Of a stretch of 43,990 nt of DNA, positions 37,881 through 43,990 are shown one piece after another (within the stretch, counting starts at the first letter, position 1; each line of letters opens with the position of its first letter). The DNA lies in the NCBI GenBank assembly GCA_027452145.1, contig DAIDHB010000195.1, forward strand, positions 1 through 43,990. Reading direction: 5' to 3'. This DNA is from Planctomycetales bacterium. Lineage in GTDB: Bacteria; Planctomycetota; Planctomycetia; Isosphaerales; Isosphaeraceae. The translations under genes were made by a program, and so were the position numbers. Under the pieces are notes generated by a model that made no database searches, was not told the origin of the DNA, and worked only from the letters and a program-made list of their open reading frames with translations.

Positions 37881-38153
37881 CTAAAACCTCGACAGCATCG
37901 ACAAGGTCGCCAATCCGAGGTAAACGAGGTCGAACGCAAGCAGGCCGAGCGTGAACCTCAGAACCCATCTTTCGATCAGGCCGCAGGCGTAAGCGACCAG
38001 AGGAAAGAAGGCATCGAGCAGGCAAAGGGAAATGAAATCCGTTGTTTGGAAATGAAGCAGATTACGCAAATATTTCAAATTGATGCATATTATAAGTGTG
38101 ATCGCAGCCAGGTTGCCGAGGCTGCTCAATCGAGATCTGCGCATGGGCCTCAT
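37881..38153 (-). CDS. Small membrane protein in a low-GC pocket
   Basis: About 90 residues from ATG 38153 (MRPMRRSR). It has three hydrophobic segments: LAAITLIICINL, LCLLDAFFPLVAYACGL and FTLGLLAFDLVYLGLATL. The longer frame upstream is Arg/Pro-rich and unlike a protein. The interval 38030-38110 is clearly AT-richer than the surroundings, with codon use unlike the neighbours, suggesting recent acquisition or weak selection. A GGGGA ribosome-like site precedes 38153. No family recognised. Confidence 0.5.
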   Translation of the reverse strand: MRPMRRSRLSSLGNLAAITLIICINLKYLRNLLHFQTTDFISLCLLDAFFPLVAYACGLIERWVLRFTLGLLAFDLVYLGLATLSMLSRF

Positions 38154-38265
38154 TTTCCCCGGAGTTGCCTTCTGCCGAGGGATCGGGGCGGTCTTCGCCT
38201 TCCGCGCTCGCGAGCCTGAGGCGTGAAGCGTGTCCCAGGGGGCGATTCTATCCGGTTCATGCGAG

Positions 38266-40218
38266 TCAAGGCGATCCGTTCCCGGTCGACTGGCCTGTCC
38301 TCGCGGCTTCGAGATGCCTGATGATCTCGTCCACCTGCTCGGGCGCGGTCTTCCCGCCGAATTCGATGATCGCGGCATCGCGGATCTCGGAATTGATGAC
38401 CGGTGCCGAGACGGCGTCGCCGTCGATGATGATTGCCAGCCGGTACTTGAATGCGTCGCCCTCCTCGGGCAGGTGGTTGCGCGTGAGCCGGCCGAACCGC
38501 CGGGCGCCGTCGGGCGTGAAGCGGAGGAGGATTGCCGCCTGGTCCCGGTCGTTCTTCGTCTTCTCGAAACTCGCGACGTCCTTCTCGGTCACGTTCTGGG
38601 GATCGAGCTTGACGAGGAGCTGCCTCCGGGGCTTCCCGTCGGGTCCGGTGTCCTTGCGGATAATGCGGACGATGTCGTCCTGTGGCTCGTTATCCTTGAA
38701 GCTTTCGTGAACCGTGACCAGGCGATAGCCGTCCGGAGGGGTTTTCATGCCATCGGCCTTGAGCGCCTTCGCGACGGCCCCCCGATCGTGCTTCCTGTTG
38801 GCCATGATGCGGAACTCCAGCACGGGCTGGCGGGGCTGCTCCCGTCCGGCCGCCGTTCCGGGGACCGGCGCGGCGGGGACCCGGACGGGGATGTCTCGTC
38901 GGAAGATCATCAGCCGGGCATGGTCGCCGGACTCGGTGTCGAATCCGGTCGGACGCTCACCATCGTCGGTGTCGATGCAGATTTGCAGGGTATCGCCGTC
39001 GACCCGGTAGATCCCCAGGGTGGTCTTTCCTTTTCGGGGGCCGGCCAGGTCGGTGAGGTCGATCGTTTTCGGCTGGCGGGATGGTTCAATCCGGTACGAG
39101 ACTCGATCTTTTCCGTTCTTGCGGTCCTGCTCCTGCCACGGGTCGCCCTCGGGATACACGGTCGCGAGAGTATCGGCCGTGACCACCATTTTCACGTCCT
39201 TCTCCGGCGGGACCTCGTCGCCGTTGGTCTCCTGCGCGATCATGATCCAGGTGCCCTGGATCCGCTCGGAGTCGCCCCGCGAGGCCCCCCCTGCCCTGGC
39301 CGACGGCCGCGAGCCGTCATCGGCGCCCTTGCCACCCGGCGCCTGTCGCGCCAGTCCAACAGCCCCGACCGAGATGGCGCCGATGGCCAGGAGGATCGAC
39401 GCCGATCTGATGAGTTTGGTCATGAGCAGGTCCCTCGTGATTTGTGATGTCAGGACGGCGACCGACGCCGGGACAATTCCGGCGATGGCGCGGCCCGTCG
39501 CCAGCTCGAGCGCTGCCTGGGTGGTCGCCTGGATCAGGCCTGGCGGCACCGCGACCGTGCCCGCGATCGGGGTCGATCCCGCGGTCAGCATCCCGGCCGG
39601 CACGCCCGCACCGCGGCGGATCAACCGCCCCCGTAACTGCTCGCGGGCCCGCGACAGTCGGGAAAGAACCGTCCCCTGCGGGCACCCGAGCCGCCGCGCG
39701 GCCGCCTCGGTCGTCAGGCCCTCCAGGTAGCAGAGCACGACCGCCGATCGGTATTTCTCCGGCAGGCGTTCGACCTCCTCGTGAAGCTCAGTCCAGCTCT
39801 CCGGCTCGCCGGCCGGCGGGGCGGTTTCCGGCTGTTCCGCCGCCCGCTTCGCCTCGTGTGTCCGCCGCCTGGCCGCGTCGACCTTCGCCCGCCGCGCCAC
39901 CCGCCGGGCGACGCCGAAGAGCCAGCTCGCGACCGAATCCCGTCGACGGACCGACCGGGCCCGGCGGACCAGGACCAGGAACGTCGCCTGGAACGCGTCC
40001 TGCGCGTCGTCGGAGTCGCCGAGCACCTGCCGGCAGACGCGCAAAACCATCGGCCCGTGCCGCTCCACCAGCGCGGCGAAACCGGCCTCGGCCGCTCCAC
40101 CGGTCCCGTTCACGAAACGCTCCAGGAGCTGCCCGTCGGTCAGGTCGCCGACCGTCCCGATCCGGTACAGGGTGTCGAGAGCCCTCCAGGGGGCAGGATC
40201 CGTCATGCGGCTTGCCAT
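38266..40218 (-). CDS. ECF sigma factor fused to TIGR03067 and SecD-head-like domains
   Basis: A 650-residue fusion. Residues ~45-200 are a complete ECF sigma factor: region 2 DAQDAFQATFLVLVRRARSV and SWLFGVARRVARRAK, region 4 LPEKYRSAVVLCYLEGLTTEAAARRLGCPQGTVLSRLSRARE. A Pro/Ala/Gly-rich linker and a transmembrane helix (about 268-290, IRSASILLAIGAISVGAVGLA) follow. Residues ~317-440 match the TIGR03067 pattern (IQGTWIMIAQETNGDEVP, PKTIDLTDL, GIYRVDGDTLQIC, RPTGF). Residues ~463-640 contain a SecDF P1-head-like segment (LRFTPDGARRFGRLT, YRLAIIIDGDAVSAPVI, IIEFGG). Topology implies a cytoplasmic sigma domain tethered to an extracytoplasmic sensor. GGAGGGAAGAAG before 40218 supports the start. 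Confidence 0.88.
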   Translation of the reverse strand: MASRMTDPAPWRALDTLYRIGTVGDLTDGQLLERFVNGTGGAAEAGFAALVERHGPMVLRVCRQVLGDSDDAQDAFQATFLVLVRRARSVRRRDSVASWLFGVARRVARRAKVDAARRRTHEAKRAAEQPETAPPAGEPESWTELHEEVERLPEKYRSAVVLCYLEGLTTEAAARRLGCPQGTVLSRLSRAREQLRGRLIRRGAGVPAGMLTAGSTPIAGTVAVPPGLIQATTQAALELATGRAIAGIVPASVAVLTSQITRDLLMTKLIRSASILLAIGAISVGAVGLARQAPGGKGADDGSRPSARAGGASRGDSERIQGTWIMIAQETNGDEVPPEKDVKMVVTADTLATVYPEGDPWQEQDRKNGKDRVSYRIEPSRQPKTIDLTDLAGPRKGKTTLGIYRVDGDTLQICIDTDDGERPTGFDTESGDHARLMIFRRDIPVRVPAAPVPGTAAGREQPRQPVLEFRIMANRKHDRGAVAKALKADGMKTPPDGYRLVTVHESFKDNEPQDDIVRIIRKDTGPDGKPRRQLLVKLDPQNVTEKDVASFEKTKNDRDQAAILLRFTPDGARRFGRLTRNHLPEEGDAFKYRLAIIIDGDAVSAPVINSEIRDAAIIEFGGKTAPEQVDEIIRHLEAARTGQSTGNGSP

Positions 40219-40776
40219 CGAGACTTCTTCCCTCCGTCAGCGTCCCCTGTAGTGCCGCGAGTGGGGCGGCCTATTCCATTTTTCCGGCGGAGCCAGCCCG
40301 TTCTCCAGGAGTTCGCATCGTACGGGCCGCCTCCCCTCATGACGAGGTGAGGCGTGTGGCCATCGCGTTCGATGCCCGAGATGACCTTGGATCGTGCGGC
40401 GGAGGTTCCGATGTCCTCAACCGACCGCGCGAGGTCGGCGAGGCCGCACTCCGCGGTCGCCAGCCCAGGACCCACAAGGCCGGCTCTGGGGGTTACTGCA
40501 CCTTTATCCTGACGCCGCCCGACCCGGACCGGCCCGATCCGGGCAGCGACCGCCATCGGCCCCCGCCCCGCCGCCAGGGTTCACCGGATCGCACCGGGCC
40601 GGACCGATGGGGCCGGTCATCGGACGGGACGGTCCGACCGTCCTCAATTCGGCTGACCCCTTCCGCATCCCCGGGTCGGGCCGCACATCGTGGGCTGGGC
40701 CGGAGCACGGCGAACACCGCCTCGACGGCGATCCGAGGCAGTGGTAAGCTCGGGATTTCAGGGGAGAAGATGCATC
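40219..40776. other. Intergenic region (558 bp), no supported gene
   Basis: Lies between the fused sigma factor and the toxin-antitoxin pair. Frames are open on both strands but have no coding signature (Pro/Arg/Gly-rich). The stretch 40560-40605 (CCGCCGCCAGGGTTCACCGG...GGGCCGGACCG) resembles a segment on the other side of the toxin gene near 41563-41600. The antitoxin promoter should lie just before 40760. Confidence 0.5.
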
Positions 40777-41025
40777 ATGACAATCCATTTGCCCGCTGAG
40801 CTGGAGCGGTTTGTGCACGACCAGGTTCGTGCCGGAGTCTATCCGTCCGAGGACGACGTCGTCCGCGTCGCGCTGGAGCAAATGCGCCGGCATTCGCCCA
40901 CTCCGGCCACCGCCGCCGGCTCCATCGGCGCCATGCGAGACGATGCCGAGCTTCTTGACCAGATCACTCGAGACGCCATGGAGAGCCGCCGCACGCGGAC
41001 GCTGAGGCTGACGACGGATGAATAG
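40777..41025 (+). CDS. ParD-like ribbon-helix-helix antitoxin
   Basis: An 82-residue antitoxin. MTIHLPAELERFVHDQVRAGVYPSEDDVVRVALEQM is the ParD/CopG-type ribbon-helix-helix DNA-binding N-terminus, in which the first strand contacts the operator. The C-terminal half (MRDDAELLDQITRDAMESRRTRTLRL) would wrap the toxin. GGGGAGA lies upstream of ATG 40777. It overlaps the PIN toxin gene by 8 nt, so the pair is coupled and probably autoregulated. ParD proteins usually partner ParE, so the PIN partner is a mixed pairing. Confidence 0.85.
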   Translation: MTIHLPAELERFVHDQVRAGVYPSEDDVVRVALEQMRRHSPTPATAAGSIGAMRDDAELLDQITRDAMESRRTRTLRLTTDE

Positions 41026-41440
41026 AGCGCTGCTCGACACCGATATTGATTCGGAAGTCCTCCGCGGAGTCGATGCGAACGTCGCCGCCCATGCCCTCGC
41101 CTACCGCCGGGCGTACGGTTGCCTCACGCTCTCCGTCATCACTGTCATGGAGATGGTCAAGGGCTTGCAGAAGGTCCAGCGGCCCGGGAAGATCGCCGAT
41201 CTGCTGGCGAATGTCGCCAGGGAGGAGGTGCCGGATTTCGACCAGACGACCGCCGAGGCCGCGGGGCGCATCTGGGGCGATCCCGAGCGTACCGGTCAGC
41301 CGATCGGAGTGGCTGACCCGATGATCGACGGGAGCGCGCTGGTCCACGGCCTGGAGCTGGTAACGGGCAACACGACTCATTACCAACGGATACAGCAACT
41401 CGGTTACCCGCTCATCCTGGCGAACTGGCGAGCCCCCTGA
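41018..41440 (+). CDS. PIN-domain toxin (VapC-like endoribonuclease)
   Basis: A 140-residue PIN nuclease. Acidic residues fit the metal-binding site: Asp 7 and Asp 9 in LLDTDIDSEVLRG, Glu 45 in ITVMEMVKG, Asp 100 in IGVADPMIDGSALVHG, then VTGNTTHYQRI. Family members usually read DTDILSE and ADLLIAA; here Leu is Asp (residue 11) and AA is DG, minor departures near the active site. It likely cleaves structured RNA or tRNA when released from its antitoxin. It overlaps the antitoxin reading frame by 8 nt. Confidence 0.85.
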   Translation: MNRALLDTDIDSEVLRGVDANVAAHALAYRRAYGCLTLSVITVMEMVKGLQKVQRPGKIADLLANVAREEVPDFDQTTAEAAGRIWGDPERTGQPIGVADPMIDGSALVHGLELVTGNTTHYQRIQQLGYPLILANWRAP

Positions 41441-41871
41441 TCGACGGGCCGGATACGGAAATCGAGGCCGCCCCCCCCCGTCGGGACGGAGGGGTGAGCC
41501 TCCCGGGCGCGGGCAGGCCGACCAGCGCAGCGGCCCTGCCCCGCCCGGCCCCGCCGCCGGCGCCCCGCTCCGCCGCCGGGGCTCACCGGGCCGGACCGGC
41601 CACCGAAGTAGGTCAGGCTTTCCAGCCTGACGCCGCCGTTCGGTCGGCCCGGCCCGGCCCGGCGGCCGGGGCAGGTCGGACCGGCCAAACAGGACATCGG
41701 ACAACCGCCGGCGTTCGTTCCGGCCCGGCCTCCTGGCTCGCCGGGCCCCTTTGCTCGAAAAACAAAAAAATCCGCGCCAGCCTCTCGCATTCGGTCGTCA
41801 TCGAATGCAGAATAGGGCACTCGCCTATCCATGTCGCGATCGGGCGATGATCTCAATGATGGGGTCGGGCC
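41441..41871. other. Intergenic region (431 bp), repeat-rich
   Basis: Extremely GC-rich, with C9-type runs and GGCCCGGCCC arrays, and a palindrome at 41612-41631. It then changes abruptly to an AT-richer patch at 41755-41830 before the broken restriction-like gene. No gene is seen. The structure is typical of recombination scars. Confidence 0.55.
41612..41631. repeat. Palindrome GTCAGGCT-TTCC-AGCCTGAC
   Basis: A perfect 8-bp inverted repeat with a 4-nt loop. I have seen this TCAGGCTTTCCAGCCTGA string as a dispersed palindrome in planctomycete genomes, from memory only. One copy is in this window. Confidence 0.6.
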
Positions 41872-42700
41872 ATGCGCAAAGCCTTGCAGGCGTACGTCAA
41901 GCGCGTCGGCGAGCTGGCCGTGCACGTGCGAGAGCACGAGAAGCCGCTGTTCGACTTCCTGACGCTCCTGCAAAAGTCGCCGTTCCACGAGGATGCCGCA
42001 AGGATACCGGCCTCCTGTCCCGACGCCCCGAATGGGCAGCGACAAATCCGCCCAGGGCAACGCCCTGGGATCCGGTCGGGCGAACGCCATCGGCGAGTGG
42101 GCCCGGCAGCGCACGCTCACACCGGTCCTGGACAGCCCGGCCCGGTCCCGATCCGAGCCGCGGCCGGGCGGCGACGCGTCCGGCTCCGGATCGGGATCGG
42201 CTTCCGCATCCGCGGGCGGCCGGATCGAGACCACCCAGGAGGAGATCGCCGCCTACGAGGTGATCCGCCGCCTCCTAGGCCCGGCCCGGCCGGTCGCCTA
42301 CGAGGACACGGTCAGCGACTTCAAGATCCACCTGGCCGAGCGCACCACCTGGGTGATGTGCCGCATGGACCTCGGCCGCGAGCGCCCGTCGGCCTGGGTG
42401 CCCCTGCCGCTGGACCAGGTGCAGGCGCTTTCGCCCGCCCTGATGCCGGGCACGCCCCAGGAGGGTTGGACCTGCATCACCCTCAATGCCAGCGGCGAGA
42501 TCGAACAGCTCGGGGATGTTCTTCGGGCCGCGTGGGATGCCCAGAAGGCGATTCGGACGCGGAGGGCAGAGAATGCCGACGGGGACGTGGGCGGTTTGGA
42601 CGGGAGTGTGGCCGGGGCTGAGACGGCGGCGGAAGTTGCCAATGGCCATGAGGACCCTGCGAAACCCTCTGGTGAGCCGAATTGCGAGGAGTACCGGTGA
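41872..42700 (+). pseudogene. Decayed HsdR-N-like restriction gene (internal deletion, frameshift)
   Basis: The first frame (from ATG 41872) encodes MRKALQAYVKRVGELAVHVREHE, then KPLFDFLTLLQKSPFHED. Coding bias then passes to the +1 frame near 41993-42000, which continues with NAIGEWARQRTLTPVL, a Ser/Gly-rich stretch and IETTQEEIAAYEVIRRLLGPARPVAYEDT. It then reads SDFKIHLAERTTWVMCRMDLG and GDVLRAAWDAQKAIRTRR, to a stop at 42700. As I recall, planctomycete proteins annotated as type I restriction R-subunit N-terminal (HSDR_N) have this start, FDFLTLLQKS in the middle and these C-terminal motifs. Their PD-(D/E)xK nuclease core would lie between HVR and FDFL, and it is missing here. A palindrome (42051-42069) sits at the junction. 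A live short gene starting at 41993 is the alternative. Confidence 0.55.
42051..42069. repeat. Palindrome CCCAGGG-CAACG-CCCTGGG
   Basis: A perfect 7-bp inverted repeat with a 5-nt loop, located where the reading frame of the restriction-like gene breaks. It looks like a small REP-type element or the edge of an insertion. Confidence 0.55.
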
Positions 42701-42880
42701 GCGGAGCGCGGCGTGAACGTGAATCGACTCCAATTTCCAGCGGCCGGCCTGGCCGACGACGGTCGGGCCGGTGATAACCGCCCAGGACCGGCCCGAGCTG
42801 AGCGTCGCCCGGGTCCCGGTAGGGCAAAGCCCAAGGCACGGTCGGCTCGGCGGGGCCGGGGCCGGTGAAACTAAATGCGT

Positions 42881-42926
42881 CCCCGTTCGTCCCCCCCCCG
42901 TTCGTCCCCCGTCCCCGTTCGTCCCC
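42881..42926. repeat. Three copies of CCCCGTTCGTCCCC
   Basis: Copies lie at 42881-42894, 42896-42909 and 42913-42926, separated by extra C residues. They form a short degenerate array just upstream of the lower-GC nuclease gene. Confidence 0.75.
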
Positions 42927-42993
42927 TAGATCGTGGACGGCTGTTTGAATAAGAGATGGCTCTCTGGCGAACCTACTCAGAAGGATAGATCTA

Positions 42994-43990
42994 ATGCAGG
43001 TCCAGCTTCTCCACCCTATGCCGCACGCCAAACTCCTGGACTCCGTCGGGCAATTGTTTAACCAGGCTACCAGAGTCGATGTAGCCGTGGCTTTCATCAC
43101 TGCACCGGGTGTCATCACCTTTCTTCGCCTGATTTCCAACCATGGAGTCAAAACTAACTCTCGGCTTGTCGCGAGTGTGCGGTGGCCAACCGATATAGGT
43201 GCCCTAGGTCGATTGGCGAGAGCTATTCCTGATCATGTGTTCATTCATCAAGGATATTGTCATCCACAGGAAAAAATCCTGGATAGAGCGATGATGCATT
43301 CCAAGGTGGTGTACATCGAGAAGAAAGGAGGAAACGCAGACATCCTGGTAGGAAGCCACAACTGGACAGGAAACGCTCTTGAGGGTAATAATTTGGAGGC
43401 CAGTGTTCATGTTCGGTGTAGCAGAGAAGATCAGTTCGCGGAACAAGTTCGTCATCACGTCGAAAGCTGCATTAGTGAAAGTCGCCTCTTCGATCCGCAG
43501 CGAATCATGGATTACAAGGCGATCCAGGCAGCCCTCCATGGAGGCCCCGACAAGGAACAAGGCGAAGCCCTAGGGTTCATCAAGGAAACTACGGTTATCA
43601 TACACGCAGAAGAGGCCAATTCAGGCATGGGAATGGCTGAAAGAACATTGAAACTGTATTTGCCAGTAGTAGACGATGACATCGATGACCTCTTGAGACC
43701 CGATGTCACGGTCCACCTTTACTTGTACCCTCAAGGTAGCTTATTCGGGGGTGCCGCTCCGGCTAATCATCCCACACTGTATATTGGACAGGTCGAGATG
43801 ACCAACCTTCCCAGCGACCCAGTACAGAGGGACGCAAACTGCCTTATCGACGAATGGCACAAGGATAACGTAACCAGCAGGGGCCGTGTGACTTGGGCTA
43901 CGACCCCTCCGGGGTGCGAAGTGGCCCCCTTGGGGGGTAGACTCGCGGTATTAACTCCCCGCCAGTCGCCGCACCAAGGAGGCCACCATG
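42994..43990 (+). CDS. PLD-like (HKD) nuclease domain protein, partial at the right edge
   Basis: The frame is open from ATG 42994 (AAGGA 8 nt upstream) to the window end, at least 332 codons. Residues ~15-150 form a phospholipase-D-type fold: LLDSVGQLFNQATRVDVAVAFIT, a central strand, then an HKD motif (MMHSKVVYI...DILVGSHNWTGNALEGNNLEA). One HKD per chain implies a dimer, as in Nuc/BfiI-type nucleases; DNA cleavage in defence or restriction is plausible. Base composition is near 50% GC, far below the window, with many A/T-ending codons, so it was probably acquired. The last ~30 codons (from VTWATTPPG) are Pro/Gly-rich and unlike the rest, suggesting truncation by the element entering at about 43890. 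Confidence 0.72.
   Translation, partial: MQVQLLHPMPHAKLLDSVGQLFNQATRVDVAVAFITAPGVITFLRLISNHGVKTNSRLVASVRWPTDIGALGRLARAIPDHVFIHQGYCHPQEKILDRAMMHSKVVYIEKKGGNADILVGSHNWTGNALEGNNLEASVHVRCSREDQFAEQVRHHVESCISESRLFDPQRIMDYKAIQAALHGGPDKEQGEALGFIKETTVIIHAEEANSGMGMAERTLKLYLPVVDDDIDDLLRPDVTVHLYLYPQGSLFGGAAPANHPTLYIGQVEMTNLPSDPVQRDANCLIDEWHKDNVTSRGRVTWATTPPGCEVAPLGGRLAVLTPRQSPHQGGHH
43890..43990 (+). mobile_element. Possible left end of an insertion sequence
   Basis: From about 43890 the sequence returns to high GC, with GTGCGAAGTGGCCCCCTTGGGGGG (inverted C5/G6 arms at 43925-43937). It ends with AAGGAGG (43976-43982) 5 nt before an ATG at 43988-43990, the first codon of a gene beyond the window. An IS (for example IS21-like) whose transposase starts at the edge would explain this; the rest is not visible. 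Confidence 0.35.

Noticed and set aside
40394..40747. Plus-strand 117-codon frame before the antitoxin
   Set aside because: Pro/Gly/Arg-rich, with no ribosome site and no bias. It is treated as intergenic.
43204..43560. Minus-strand 118-codon frame in the right-end island
   Set aside because: Antisense to the HKD nuclease frame, which has a clear motif and ribosome site.

Overview
The window is a high-GC chromosomal segment (about 70% G+C by eye, strong GC3 bias in the genes) from a planctomycete, most likely an Isosphaeraceae-type member. I infer this from several family traits. There are giant Ser/Thr kinases fused to WD40, TPR or nSTAND1/FGE modules, and ECF sigma factors that overlap kinase starts. 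There is also a DUF1559 pseudopilin-like protein, a TIGR03067 domain, an N-terminal LExLExRxLL-type leader motif, and many secreted or lipoprotein hypotheticals.

Layout. 1-5.7 kb: the tail of a TPR-like gene, then a translationally overlapping ECF sigma/WD40 kinase pair and two small hypotheticals. 5.8-16.7 kb: a minus-strand kinase with 14 WD repeats, a DUF1559 protein, and an 1824-residue kinase-nSTAND1-FGE-like fusion. 16.7-20.6 kb: a two-gene minus-strand operon (secreted LamG-like protein, then a diadenylate cyclase), preceded by about 1 kb of non-coding DNA carrying tandem and inverted interspersed repeats. 20.6-23.8 kb: a second ECF sigma/kinase cassette (TPR type). 24-27.6 kb: a secreted repeat protein with a poly-Gly linker, a stand-alone response regulator and a Pro/Gly/Met-rich lipoprotein. 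27.8-36 kb: housekeeping genes on the minus strand (glgA, a Rad52-like annealing protein, a coiled-coil membrane protein plus a small partner, lnt, moeA, pabA/trpG). 36.2-40.2 kb: a Tyr-rich secreted protein, a lipoprotein, a small membrane protein and an unusual sigma factor fused to TIGR03067 and SecD-head-like domains.

40.2-44 kb is accessory DNA. It holds an antitoxin/PIN toxin pair, what looks like an internally deleted and frameshifted HsdR-N type restriction gene, palindromic and short tandem repeats, and a distinctly lower-GC PLD-type nuclease gene. The nuclease frame seems to run into a foreign, possibly insertion-sequence, end at the right edge. I read this as a decaying defence/mobile island.

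Functionally the left half is dominated by signal transduction: four kinases, two kinase-linked ECF sigmas, one c-di-AMP synthase and one receiver protein. No tRNA, rRNA or CRISPR array was seen. Positions and domain calls come from reading the sequence only. Family assignments rest on motifs I recognise and were not checked against a database.
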